64,000 bases of DNA from Amoeboaphelidium protococcarum. Its lineage: Eukaryota > Aphelidiomycota > Aphelidea. The position numbers were made by a program, and so were the translations under genes. This document shows positions 1-12,763 of the stretch, in pieces (within the stretch, counting starts at the first letter, position 1; every line of letters starts with the position of its first letter). The stretch covers positions 2,482,687 through 2,546,686 of the forward strand of contig JALECJ010000257.1 in the NCBI GenBank assembly GCA_023515745.1, read 5' to 3'. Under the pieces are notes generated by a model that was given only the letters and a program-made list of their open reading frames with translations, did not search any database and was not told the origin of the DNA.

Positions 1-455
1 GCAGCAGCATTCAAAGAATCCTTGTCCCACTTTTTCACCAGAGACTAAGGTAAAGTGATGGAGATTGCATCGGCGCCAAACAGCTTTGCAATTTTGCCTT
101 CTACTGTAAATTGACAAGTCAACTTGGTGGTGGAACTTTGCAAGGTATAGTACCACTTCAATTATGGATGACGTTCATGTTCATCTGATGTTGGCTTCGT
201 TTTTATCCAATGGTTGGTTATATTGTTAGGATATAGAATAGTTTGTAGTTGCTTAATCTTGTCGTCTTATTGTTATTGGTGCTCACTTTTGATGGTATCG
301 GTAACCAGTTCATTGTCTTGATTGTTGGCTTTGTCTTGTTCTTCTTGTTCAGTAGATGAGTCGTTCCCTTCCTTACTGGATTCTTGACCTGCATTGTCTT
401 CATCGTCTTTAATATCGTGTTGAGGAGTATGCTTGCGTTTAGTAAAGCGAGGCAT
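1..455 (-). CDS. Unrecognised protein, C-terminus beyond the window edge
   Basis: The frame opens with ATG at 455 and stays free of TGA to base 1, so at least 151 residues are encoded and the rest lies outside. The first 60 residues are strongly charged and low-complexity (Lys/Arg start, then Asp/Glu/Ser/Gln), typical of a disordered nuclear or RNA-binding N-terminus. The second half is more ordered, with an aromatic patch (KWYY) and alternating hydrophobics. Three TAA codons and one TAG are read as Gln, including a Gln run near residue 60. It lies 280 bp downstream of the Helitron stop in the same orientation, so it could be host sequence or an accessory Helitron ORF; I cannot decide. No family recognised. 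Confidence 0.5.
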
Positions 456-735
456 CTTCTTCTATAATATGGATATGGATTAGTCGGGTTTATTTATTAA
501 CTAAAGGGAGTGATATAGACTTGTATTTTCTTGGTCATAATGTATTGTTTAGTCTGTGAATCATCAACTTGCACTGCTGTAACAATGTGTTTGCCGTTCT
601 AGTGTACGTCGCATTAGTATGTCGGTGCTCCGTTGATATTGATAACTGATGATTACATGTTAACTCAAAGAGTGCTGTAGTATTAATATTACATTTTTAT
701 TTATTATCAATAATATATCAATAACATAGATTCAA

Positions 736-3700
736 TCAAATTTATTGCTTCCTTCTCAGCTTCTTACTATACTACTTTGTGTCATCTTCATTATCTAATG
801 GTTGAGAGAGTGGAATGATGCGATGTGAAATCAGTTCCAATAACATAAGAGTTCTAATGTCATCGATATCGTGTTATCCAAAATTAAATGGAATTCCAAA
901 TGCAATAAATTTAGCATATTGACAGACAAATACTCCACAATCATATCCGTTAGTCTATTAGGGACAGTCTTTAACTATTCGTAGTTCCAATTAACAAATA
1001 TCATCGAAGAAAGTGGAGTCACGATTTAATGCAATACACTGTTATAATACATTGAGGAGCACTAAAAAGCCGTCATCGTAATTTAGCGAGTCATAATAGG
1101 AGATAATCCGTCTGCGCCAATCCACACTGACTAGTACCCAGTGATTATTATGCACATGAACCGGCATGAGAGTGATATCAAATTAAGTTAATCGAGACAA
1201 ACATTACACCCACTCGACATCCGATTATCTCAACACATTTAATTCATAGTAGTGACTACTTAAAACTTGAACATTTAATCCTGATTGTTGACATTCATGA
1301 CTGATCAGTTCTAAATAAGCAGAAATTATCTAATCGTTCACCCATTCATCTTAGCCCAATGTCAGAAAATCATATCTATGAAGGGTGGTGGAAGTATTCA
1401 AAATTGGGAATATAGCATCATCATTATCCATAGCTTACTGGGAAAAGAACTCTTCGATGACTTCAGATTCCTACTCTGTAATGGTGTACTAGGATGATGA
1501 TTTAATTGGTGAAATTACACTTGGATAGGCTGCCGGTGAGGAGTCTTCAATGTGTCGCTTTCTTTTAGGAGAGTTATACACCAAAGTCTATACTTTGCAT
1601 ACCTTTTCTGATGAAGATGCCGCTTTCTCTACCAAATTATCTGAAATCTTTGTTTGAGAGTTCTTAGACTTCCGAATAACTTTTTTGCAGATATCATTGG
1701 CTCTCTAACGTTACAGTTCTTTCCTGAGTTCTTCATCAATCGGTCTATTCAGCGTTCTAGCATCAAAATCATTCAAAATACACAATCCATCGAGAGATTA
1801 TATTCGACCTAGTTTCACAGTGGCACTATTGGGATCGGATTTTCCTTAAGGCGGATTCAGCTCTACAAAAGCGCACTTAAAAGTTTTACTCTGAGTCTTG
1901 TAGTCCGTGAAAGCATAAGCAGGTTGCAATGGTAATTGAGTTCGTTTCACTGTTATTGAGGTGCTTCCACTTGATAGATGAAGTCTAACCTTTCGTTAGA
2001 TCTAAATAGGAACGATGGGAACTAGTCCAGGAGGATAGTCTTCAAATCCAGGAAATTAATAATGTTGCAGTTCAGGAACTTGGATTTCTGGTCTAATTAA
2101 AACAACGGGAGGTGATGTCACAAATACAGAATTCGGGGCAGAATCAATATGATGAGTGGTGGTATTAGAAGGAAATAGTATGGTATGAACTACACCGACT
2201 GCCCCGTTGACTAATCCCAAAGATACGCTTATGTTGGTTTACAGAATTACTTTGCAGCCAGAGCATATATGCAAAACACTAGGTAACTTTTTCTCATCCT
2301 TTCCAAAATTGAGTTCAATCTTGGTAATTAATCTAGGATCACTAATGGGACGATCATTTACAGTATGAACTGCTGCAATCACAATTTCGCAAAGAGAGGA
2401 TTGCAGAGCCTAAGCTTGGACTCGAGCAACATTCAAATGATAGGCATATGCATTGCGGCTTACGATCATGGGTGCAGACATCCAATCAGGAGAACTGAAA
2501 TCTACCGTTGTGAGCAGCTTTTAAAGCAGACGCTCTTTCAATAAACGAACTACTTTTGTCGGAACGTTATGATCTCGGACATAATCCATAATGAAACGAT
2601 AGGTAGGACATTTAGCAGCACGGATCTGTTGCTATAGAATTATCGTGCTCATGCTCATTCTATTCCACAGCTCCTGTGGACTCCTAGACTTAGGACCACC
2701 TACTTGTACTGGATAGACTTTGTGTGCAGCCACTGCTTGTAATTACTGAAAATCTCCAAATGCAATAACATGGCAACCACCAAAGTCCAGATTATTTTCA
2801 TGAACTTACTGCAAAACTTAATTCCAATGCCAAAGTAGATTACAATCGAGCATAGATACTTCATCAATGATATAGTACTTGTAACCTCCCAATTTGGCCT
2901 TCATCTTCTTAATATACTCAATGGTCAACGCGGGCATCTTTTTGTCACGCGATTTACCAATAATCGAATGCAATGTCTGACCACGAATGTGAAATGCCGC
3001 TACACCTGTTGGAGCACAGTAACAAAATTAGTCACTGAGTCCCATTTATCTAGCTAATTCTTTCAGTGCATCAATAATAAAAGATTTGCCAACTCCTCCT
3101 TGTCCGGTAACGAACGCCAGCAGTTAGCCATCAAACGACGGTGCTAATTTTTGTAAAGTGTGTTATTATGATCGCAATTTTTGTGCATCAGAAGGTGACA
3201 TACTTTTCTGGATCAATTATATCAGCATATGATATCCAACTAATCTTACAGAGAGCATTTATTCTGAATTCAGCGACCATCCTCTTAATAATGACTTCAA
3301 TGGACAATTAAATGGATGGTTCAGCAAATTCGTTTTGGAATCGTCAATTCTGCCCAAGTCTAACAATGCATCATCCCATAAGTAGATTTAACGCAGTACA
3401 TCCATACTATCTTGAGAGAAAATAAAATCTTTACTAGCCATGATTTTATCCAATGTAGTGACGAAGCCTTCGTCATCATCAAAATCGAATTCAAATGCAG
3501 TGGCTAAAACGCGACGTGAATCAACGCGGTTATCACTTTCCCTGAAGCATTGATCTCTCGCATCAGTAATTTGTTACTCTAACTGGCCGATAGTCTATTT
3601 CCACTCATCAAACTTAAAAAAACTAAATGGTTTAAGACTTAGATTAGCAGATTCTGCATTAGAACCCTTCCAGAAATTTGCATCTTACTCAATATCTTTG

Positions 3701-6700
3701 AATCCCGGCAAAATCGAATAAAGATTTCTCAAAGTCTCTTTAACTCTTTTACATGCAATTCCATCGATACAATGTTTATCTAAATCACCAGCCTTGAACA
3801 ATTATAACCACGCGTATTCATCTAAATCATCAATGGCTCGATTTCTATATAAGACACCAGCCATAGAGTCTATGTTCAAATCTTGAAAATTGAGATCATC
3901 TTCATCGTAATCTTCTTCACTAATAGTATTTAATGCAAGCTCATCGTTACCACGATGTGAGTCGTCACTAGTCACAAGATCTTAACGCTGGCGTTTCAAT
4001 TGTTCTTGTCTTAACTCACGCTCCTTTCTTTTCTACTCTCCATACCGTGCGGCTTCTTATTTCATCGTTGATTACTAATGAATTCTTTAAGCCAGAATAA
4101 CCTCCAATGGATGATCATTAGCATTATCAAGCCATTGCTTATAATCAAAACTAGATATTTCAGTAATTCTAGACCATCTCCATGGGACGAATAACAAATA
4201 GATTATAACTAAATGTTCTATTCTCTTGCGAGCCACATGGGATACAATAGAAGGTATTGTGTAGATAATATTGGGAACTATTGGCTCATCTCTCATTTTG
4301 ATTCCATACTCATCTTTCTATGGATGCCATGGCTAAAATGGAAAGTCAGCATACTAAATTGGCACCTTTTTGCAGTGGCGTTTAAATTCATACTCACACA
4401 TGAGCTCCAGTTCAGGAGGACGTGCATCATAATTACAGGAGTCAGCGTAAAATCTATGGCCTTGCAGAGTATACTAGATAGAGTTAAACACATTTTTGGG
4501 TATTGTTGACTGAGTCTCGCCTTCTTCTGTATTCTCAGTCGCGTCTGCCACCTCAGTTGAGTCTGCCAAACATTCCCAATCCGGATTACTAATCTCGCTC
4601 TCATCTTGTCCCACTGAGTCACTATGCGGCAGTAATATGGTCAATGCTCTGGTGATGGAATCTAAAATTTTCTAGGCAATAGTAAAGTTAGCCATAATCC
4701 AATCTACTATCGATTTGACTTCGTTGTGAATTGATAATGCTTCATATTTGAGACTCTTGTACTGCATTGGTAAGTTCAGTAGTAAAGTTGCCACTATATT
4801 GGCTGGGATCTGAGTAAGTTTAAATATCTTCTACCAAATCCTAATCAACAAGTTGCGAGCAGAGTTATGTAGATCATCAAAATCTTCTATGCCAGTGGTT
4901 GGGGGCTTGTCAATCAAAGACTGCTTTGCACTCTGAATAATGCTGAATTAATTTGCAATGCCATCATCAACCTTGGTAATATAATTGGTTACGTAATAAG
5001 TAATAGCCAATGACTCCTTGAGATTTTAACAAATTTAGATATCAGTATTAGAATTTATAAATAATAGAATGAACTTATTGAAGTTGTTCAGCCAGACATC
5101 TGAGCAAGACATGTTGATCATAGCAGTTTGAGGATCAAAACTTGACACTGCTATTTCTAAATCTGGTTTATCAAATCTACATTCCTCATCATTATACTTA
5201 TGGCATGTGAAAGTGCAATGATGAAGCTGGTATTCATCAGCAGCTGCATGAATCCACTGAGGCTCTAGTTCATCATAATTTGCTTAGCGTGGATCCAGCG
5301 GTAATTAGTAACTAACATCTCTTACTTAACATTCTGCATCACTCCAAGTCTTAGGTGGTCGATCCCGAGTAATAATTGAATCAATGTAGCTGATAATCTC
5401 CTGCTGCATTCTGACATCGCGTTGCAGTTACATCACTAGATCATCAGGCGATGGCCAACCGGCAATCCATAGTTGAAGATGAATATGGAGAGTCCCACGA
5501 TTCTGACACTGGACCATTCCGTAATGAGCTAGACATTATCCAAGGATTCCATGTGATTCTCCTGTAATATCGGTTTTAAATAGACACCGTAGTAATATTG
5601 AGACGATTTAGTTAAAGAATATTGCCAACGATACTGGTGTCTCATTGGCTAACTTCGCACGAAAGGCCTTGTCAGTCAAATGGTCCGAATAGAAGACATC
5701 TGGACTAAAGTCCTCAGTACTAAAAGCAAAAGCCATTGGGTTGTATGAGTCCGCTGGTGATACTGTGACAAACAGCCTTGATATTCCAAGCAGAATATTT
5801 GTTGAAAATATCTCGGATTTACAACGCAATCCAGTAGTCTCATCGTATTCAAGATGACTGCCAATTAATTGGACAATACGTTTCAGCCCTTTCAATGGAT
5901 GATTATCTGGTAATGGTTTATTCAATTATTCCAACTCCATAGCTTCGGCTACTTGTTCATCGGTGATTTTACTGATATCAAGCAACTCTGTCGTAGACAT
6001 AGTCCCTACTCTATACTTGATTCCTCTGAACAATCTAATTTACCTAAATTTGTAATAGCAATAATACTGAAAAATTTTACTCTATCTATAAGTGGTGGAC
6101 TGGATCATCAACAGATGCTTGGCAGATTACTAGTAGGATACATATTCTATTCGACTTTCATTAAAAGGTGATCCCAATGATAAAGGAAACTCATAAGGCA
6201 TACACTTGTATAAGAAATCACGATCTTAATCACTAGCATATCCTGCGCCACTGACCATTGCAATAGTGTGTGAACTCTTGGCTTGTATCGTCGCGTCGAA
6301 CTTTGATTACTATGAAGCGGAGTACGGCTATCTTTAGTCAACATCAGACTAATTACTCGATATATCATTGACGTGTTATCTAAGTCCATTTATAGCTTCT
6401 CTATAGATAGTTGATAAGGGAATGACTTCTGGATCCTGATCTGACGTTAAGCTAGACATCAGATGTTCCAAGGACAGTTCAGATGGATCTTTGATAAGAT
6501 GAGGTTCTGACAATCCACTTTCCTCCGCCAAATCTTCATCAGACAGATCTTTAATGAACTGGACTCTCTTGTACTTGATTATTTAATCGATGAATTGGTC
6601 ATTTTCATAGGTTGACAGTGCATCTTCAGCAATCTAGCAATCAGCATATACACGTGAAAATTATTTCAAGAATTTCAACCATATCAACACTTTATTAGTA

Positions 6701-8259
6701 TCAACAGAAAATAATCTTTTAAAAGGTTTCAAAATAGCTTTTTGGTTGGAAACTTTTAGTTTACTAATGAAGATGATTTACACTGACGCTGACAAGTAAC
6801 CACTGAGACAAGGGAGGGATTATACAACGTTCTCCACTTCCAGAGGAGACTATTTTACAGCAAAGAAATGTCCACGATATCCACTTTGGGATCCAGCAAA
6901 TTACGAGAGTTTAATCATAAAAATGACAGGTCTATACAGAGCAAGCATTAGCTATTCTATAAAAGTTAATTCCGGCAAGTTGAGCTGTTGACGTGATACG
7001 GTAAAAAATCCATTAGCTAAAGCAAACTTTGGCATCATGTTGTCTGACAGAACGTCCAAACAATTACTGCATAATATTACTCTGCATTGGCAATCTTTAT
7101 TAGCAGAATGCAAAATCCCGGCTCTCTCCAAGACAACTCCATTATAAGGACATTTATTATGATAACTGAATAGGCTAAGGCGATCACTAAGGTAATCAAG
7201 TCTCTTTTCTACTGCCACTCGAGGCACTAACATTTACACCAAAATGCACACGACAGGATCATTAGGAGGCAAAGGTCCAACTAAATGAACATCAAGCTGC
7301 AAAGCATGTGGTATAGAAACCGCACAACAACAACACGTCCCTTTCAACTGATACACAGAAGGGGAAAACGCATCGATAGCATCAACATATAACTGTTTCG
7401 CATGATCATGATTGATTTTAGGTGGAAAGGCAGCATTATACCCATTAACTAACTGAAGATCTGCATCATAAAATTCTTCCAGCAAAAGATTCTTCTTATT
7501 TTACAAAGACTCTACAGGAAACCGTTTAGACATATGATCACGATGTACTTAATCTTCAATCTATCCAAGTTACATCCAATGTTTTTCTATCTATACTCCT
7601 TCTTCATCATCAATTTTAATAGAATCAGCTGCAGCGATAAGTACTTGCTAATAATCATTTATGATAAGCAACTAAACCATTTCAGCTTTTGTGGAGTTCC
7701 AACTGTTAATATTACGCGATTCACACTCATGCCGAAGCCATTATTGAGATTCCCAGCGATACAGGGGTCTATGATTAACACGATCATTCTCGTATGCACA
7801 GATCAGAGCAAGCAATTCTTATTTTTTCAAACCTGAATAAATAAGACCTCTCATTTAGCACTCTTACTTAAGATCATATATCGAATTAGAAGAAAATGAA
7901 GAACAAATTACACATTGACTATAATGCTACTTCGCATCAGCAAATTTCAATTCAACCAAATTGGTAGCCATCTACTTAGTATTGATCATGACAATCGGAC
8001 TCTAATCAAAAGGAACACTGTCTTTCAACCATAAACTAAAAGCATTCAAATCATCCACTGGCAATTATTGTTCCAAGTTCAGACCCGAGATAGGATCCGA
8101 GATCGTTGAGTTTTCCTACTTTTTCTGTTAACTATTTTACATTTCAAATACTTGCCTCATTCGATAAAATGTTGAATATTTAGTTGTTTTAAAGTCTGAA
8201 TAGATACGTGATTTTTATTTATAGCGCTTTATTGCAACGACATGAGACGCATGTGTCAT
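736..8259 (-). CDS. Helitron Rep-helicase with C-terminal Ulp1-type protease
   Basis: A single frame of 2507 codons ends at TGA 736-738. In order it shows: a Cys-rich region ending in an ALANGFF-type segment near residues 350-425, as in the DUF6570 region of Helitrons; a Rep nuclease with HUH motif (H925-I-H927, in GTLHIHLQLW) and the two-tyrosine motif Y1089-V-T-N-Y1093; a PIF1-type helicase with Walker A GQGGVGKS (Lys about 1725), Walker B IIDEVSM and GDFQQL; and an Ulp1/C48 cysteine protease with H2373, D2390, Q2435 and C2441 (QTNGYDCGVF). All catalytic residues are present. Known Helitron proteins nick, unwind and transfer one strand for rolling-circle transposition; the Ulp1 role is unknown. 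TAA and TAG occur throughout as Gln. ATG 8259 is the first Met after an upstream in-frame TGA near 8374, but internal starts are possible. I translated most, not all, of the frame. Confidence 0.9.
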
Positions 8260-8342
8260 AATGAGTGACTATTCATGCCGATCATGACATGATTGGTCTG
8301 GACAATCGGCAATTGCTAAGGAAAAGCGGTCTTTTGTTGATC

Positions 8343-8699
8343 GATATTTGTCCAAGGCTGTTCGCCAGTACTTTCAACCTAGCAACCGGATGTCGAACCC
8401 GACGTAAATGTAAATGAAAGACTGATCAGTCTCTCGGTAGCGGCCTAAAATAAATTTTAGGGATATTTGTCCAAGGCTGTTCGCCAGTACTTTCAACCTA
8501 GCAACCGGATGTCGAACCCGACGTAAATGTAAATGAAAGACTGATCAGTCTCTCGGTAGCGGCCTAAAATAAATTTTAGGGATATTTGTCCAAGGCTGTT
8601 CGCCAGTACTTTCAACCTAGCAACCGGATGTCGAACCCGACGTAAATGTAAATGTAAGACTGATCAGTCTCTCGGTAGCGGCCTAAAATAAATTTTAGG
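8343..8699. repeat. Three tandem copies of a 119-bp unit
   Basis: Units begin at 8343, 8462 and 8581. I saw one difference, in the third copy (aatgaaag to aatgtaag). Each unit holds a 14-bp perfect palindrome (AGACTGATCAGTCT), an inverted repeat CCTAAAAT-AA-ATTTTAGG at its edge and a small GTCG/CGAC hairpin. The array sits between the Helitron gene and the divergent CSN1 gene, so it may be part of the Helitron 5' end or a shared upstream region. Confidence 0.95.
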
Positions 8700-8816
8700 G
8701 ATACGCGTTCTTGTCCTTTCAAAGGTGAGTTCTAACAGTCAGCTTCCGGTACTTAACCAACCAGCATTCCCCCATCATCATACTTTTAAGGTTTCTAGTA
8801 TTAGTATATTTGGATA

Positions 8817-10400
8817 ATGTTTGATATTAAATAGTACGCAGAGTTGTATTAAGGAATTGCAAAAGTTCGGAGATTATTACATATTGCGCAAGTTTGTGAA
8901 TTACCGGGTGACAAGTGCACCGCTTTAAGAATCGTGTTGGAAGAGTTGAAGCGTGAAGATAATTATATTGAATATGAAAAGTTGTACTCTGAATACTAAT
9001 CGCTGGTTAAATAGGTATAGCAAGCTGATGGTGGTTCCAGTGATGATTCCCTATAATTGAAGCATGCGTAAACACATCACAGTCGTCGCATTGAAGCTAC
9101 AATGAAGTTACGTCAAGATTTGGCTCAGTATCGTCAGAATCTCATCAAAGAATCTATCAGGATGGGATATGTTGATTTGGCGCAGCATCTGCTATCTAAC
9201 TGTCTCCGGTATATTGAGGATGGAAGTACTGTTACTGGTGGTGATGGCTAGAAGTTGCACTCTCCCCAACTCAACTTAGGCGGCGATATCCTGCTGGATA
9301 GTGGCAGCGATAGTGACTTTACTGATGGAGCATCGTTGTTGGATGTGATCAAGTGCTTCATTAAAGCCAAGGAGTATTGCACCTCGATGAATAAAGTATT
9401 AGAGTGCTATATGTATGTAGTGTTCCTAGCATTAGAGGGCAGATGTTATGATTTGAGTTCTAGTTATGCATAGAATTTGGAGTAGCTCTTGGAGAAGGAT
9501 ACTAATATGAATAGTAACGTAAATAGTAGCAGTGGTGACCAATCGGCTGTGGGAGATGATAAAGTTTTAAAGATGCGCGTTAATTGCATGGCGGTTAAAG
9601 CTATATCCCACTTGGGATAGGGAGAGTTTACAAAGTCACTGTCCATTCTACAAGAATTGTTATCCTTTATGCAGAGCCACAATATGTCTATTACTGCTCT
9701 TAATAGTGATGAACTCAGTTTAAAGAGGAGTTCTAGTGGTGGTTCGGTCAATCGAAATAAGTCGAATGAAGCCTCCGTGGTCAATCTGGACTCTTTATAT
9801 GCTCCTATTGTATCTTATCAAGACATTGGCCTCTATGTGGTCATCTTGACACTAATTACATGTGGGCGACAGGAGTGGAAGTTGAACATATTGGAGAATC
9901 AGACTGTGAAGATGTTCTTGGATGCTGAGCCGGCTTTAATTGAATTGGTGGAGTTATGCTATGAATTTAATGTGTAATAGGCGATGGCGTTATTTGACAA
10001 GCAATTGAGTTTTCGCATCAAGTGCGATTTGTTTCTATGCCAACTTATGGGAGTCATATAGCAGAGGTTGAACGAGTCTCTTCTGGTGCTGTACGTTGAG
10101 CAATGTAGTAAAGTAAAGTTGGATAGTCTCTGGCATTTATTCATGCCTGGCAGCGATGGATTGGATCCGATGCTTCAGCTGTTGTGGGACTTGATTCATA
10201 ACTAAAAATTGAGAGGATACAAGATTGATGAGCCGTCCGGTGTATTATACAAAAGTAATCCTGATTGTGGTGATAACGCATTGAATGAAAAGTAATCTCT
10301 CAGAGGAGGTGTTATGAATCAATTTGAACAATGCCACAGACTAACTATGCTAAAGTTGGAGTTGTAGAAGAGAAACTTTACAATTACGCCATAGGATTGA
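8817..10400 (+). CDS. CSN1: COP9 signalosome subunit 1
   Basis: 527 residues in one exon, ending at TGA 10398-10400. The opening (Y-x-G-I-A-K-V-R-R-L-x-x-I-A, then a short Leu-rich helix pair) matches the CSN1/GPS1 N-terminus, and the middle and C-terminal half is helical-repeat/PCI-like. CSN1 is a scaffold subunit of the COP9 signalosome, which removes NEDD8 from cullin ubiquitin ligases in nucleus and cytosol. Length fits the family (about 470-530). A Ser/Asn-rich insert lies near residues 225-310. TAA and TAG are used as Gln many times, including the third codon from the end. Converges with the ASPM-like gene, only 30 bp away. The call rests on overall resemblance of the N-terminal helix repeat; Rpn7 is the closest alternative. 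Confidence 0.75.
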
Positions 10401-10430
10401 ACCACCGTCACTATGTTTATCACTATCAAT

Positions 10431-12527
10431 TCATGATTTAAATATCTTTAATACTTTCTGCATGCTAATAACCACTTCCAGATCTTGCTATCTCTTTCTC
10501 TTTTGCAACATATTACACGTTTGCTACAGCTACAGGATATGTTTCTGCTCATTTTACCGAATTTGAGCCACTTCATATGGAAAGTTACTGCATACTTCCA
10601 GAATCTGGCAACCTTGGATCGCAAATTGCTGATTATAGTAAGTTGTAATCACATGGCACAGACTACTAAATAAATCAACTTTTCGATATAGCGAGTGTCT
10701 GATATCTTTACGTGAGCTGACATTGTGCAGTATGGATACAATGGAATCCAAAAGTAGCAAATGAGGAGGACTTCTATTACACTCCATCATTGCTTTCAGT
10801 AACACGTCAACAGCACTAGGTTCAAACAGTAAAAGTTGCCTGCAGCACTCACCACTGATCGACGTCGCCTTGTTGAGATACTGCAAAGCATGAAGCATTC
10901 CAGTCAGTTGCTGACACTTTGATATTCTGCATAAAGCCAGTTGGGCCTTAACACCCAGAGTTTAAGAACTTTTACCCGATTCAGACTCTAATCTTTGCAG
11001 TCTTTGTAATATATCAGATTAGACTGGAGATAACTGACTGCGAACTTGGCAGCCACGCCAGTATTTCTGTACAATGGTGGCACTTTAATGCAATGCAAGT
11101 TGGGCTTTAGTTTATAGAAATAGTCTACACTGAGCAGTTATAAGTCGAGCCGCCACTTTACGCTTCAACATAAAACTTCTAATCGTCACTTGCAGTTGCC
11201 GTATAGTCTAAATTAGTACCAGGTATCTCTATCTCTCATTGCGCATCCTCCATACAGACTAAATCTTGGTTGCCGCTAGAGTTTCCCGTCTTAATCTTGC
11301 CAGAGTGATATATCTTCTACTATGCCATTGAATTACTTGAGCAGCACAATGTTATCTCCAAGATTAAATGATGTCTTTTAGTATCAATTCACGCCGCTTA
11401 TTTACATACTTGACGCAATGATATTCAATATTCTAACTAGCAATGACACGTTTCAACATCTGAAGTTTAGAGTGAAGTATCTACTACCTCCTCTTGATGT
11501 ATTTCCATCGCCTTTACATGAACAAAGTTGATTATAAAGTCTTGTCATATTCGGATCGCACTTGGTACATTCTCCAAGTCTTTTAAATCACGGTTGCAGC
11601 ATAGTTTCGTACTTAATGCCTTCTCTGAACAACAGCATTCACACAATCAAGAAAAGCTCGTCTTAACAAGTACCGCCTCCACCACTTTTAAATTATCATG
11701 GCGTATTTCTTCCTACTTTAGTACTCTCTAATGGCAATCTTCATTCTAACTAAAGACTGCAGCATGACGGTGGACTTGAGCAGAGCCTTATCTATACTCT
11801 TGTACTGCTTATTTACATGACACTTATACAGGTACGATAAAAGTATTATTACAAACTTATCATCATTCTCCAACAGTTCATTTTCATTTAGCATTAACTG
11901 AAGAGGAAAATCTAGTTTCTATAGAGCTTAATTAATCAGACCCAGTCTCTGCATCTTCACACTACGAGATTCATCCCTACCAGATATATTCAACCAGCCA
12001 TGAGAATCTATCTACAACGGAGCCACATTTTCATCCTATTCCACGGAACACTACTTAAACACTGAATAATCCAATGCATTAGAGTCAACACAAGCTATGA
12101 GACGCGCCACAGAGTCATAAGAGAAGGATGCCAGATGGATCGTCTTCTCTCCAATACAATCAGCTGCCCATTGTTTCAGGGCGTCCAATTTATCGCCAGC
12201 GATCGCGTTCGATCTTTGCGAGACAGTCGGCACAAACTTATCCACAAGGACGTTCCATAAAAGTAACTTCAATCTTGGATTTAGGCTCTATTAAGCTCCC
12301 ATTTCGAAATCCTTCTCCTTTATAAACGGCAAGTACTTTTTCAGTTCCTTAAAAGAACATTAACGGTGGTTAGAATCATCACTGAAACTTGACAGGTATC
12401 GTATCAGAACATCCTGCATATTGCCACTCTACACACGGTCAATACATTCACCATTTAGCTCATACAATACAACCTAAAGTAAAAGCTGATCATCTTCAGG
12501 ATACATATTTATAGTAAAGTTGACCAT
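10431..12527 (-). CDS. ASPM: Short ASPM / abnormal spindle-like protein
   Basis: 698 residues, one frame, stop TGA 10431-10433. N-terminal third looks like calponin-homology segments (the stretch ending DDKFVIILLSYLYKC is a typical CH-domain end). Then IQ-type calmodulin-binding helices, e.g. ATKIQSVWRMRNERQRY and SATIVQKYWRGCQVR. The last 200 residues carry the armadillo-like ASPM tail, including CNRSPPHLLLLDSIVSILHNV, close to the CNRS-PH motif of animal ASPM. ASPM binds microtubule minus ends at spindle poles together with calmodulin. Human ASPM exceeds 3400 residues because of dozens of IQ motifs and an N-terminal ASH domain; this one has only a few IQs. No ASH domain is visible. Upstream exons cannot be excluded. 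Confidence 0.8.
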
Positions 12528-12763
12528 AATACCAGAAGAACAAGAGAGAGACCAACTGCAACTTGAATTGGGATGAAACTAATTGAGGGAGAGAACCGCG
12601 TTGAACGAACGGGAGAAGCTATTCCCTGCTGAAACAATAATAGCGTTGATAAAACAGCGGGAACTCAATGTTTAACAACTTCTATTACATGGTCAAACAT
12701 AAAATACGAAAAGATTGTACAAGGATTATATTTTAATGGGATTGAGACACACAGTGGTACTTA

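Larger units (their letters stand above)
736..8699 (-). mobile_element. Autonomous Helitron, ends not fixed
   Basis: Defined by the complete Rep-helicase gene plus the tandem repeat that abuts its 5' side. Helitrons have no terminal inverted repeats or target duplications, so the ends (5' TC, 3' hairpin and CTRR, inserted between A and T) cannot be fixed by eye. The 3' end on the minus strand must lie below 736; the AT-rich stretch 456-735 is a candidate. The 5' end lies at or beyond 8343-8699. The near identity of the repeat copies and the open frame suggest recent activity. Confidence 0.65.

Noticed and set aside
8343-8699. 119-bp units as 5S rRNA genes
   Set aside because: The length fits but no 5S core motifs, loop sequences or closing stem could be found on either strand.
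8343-8699. tRNA in the repeat (T-arm-like TCGGG-TTCGACA-TCCGG)
   Set aside because: No acceptor stem or anticodon arm can be folded around it.
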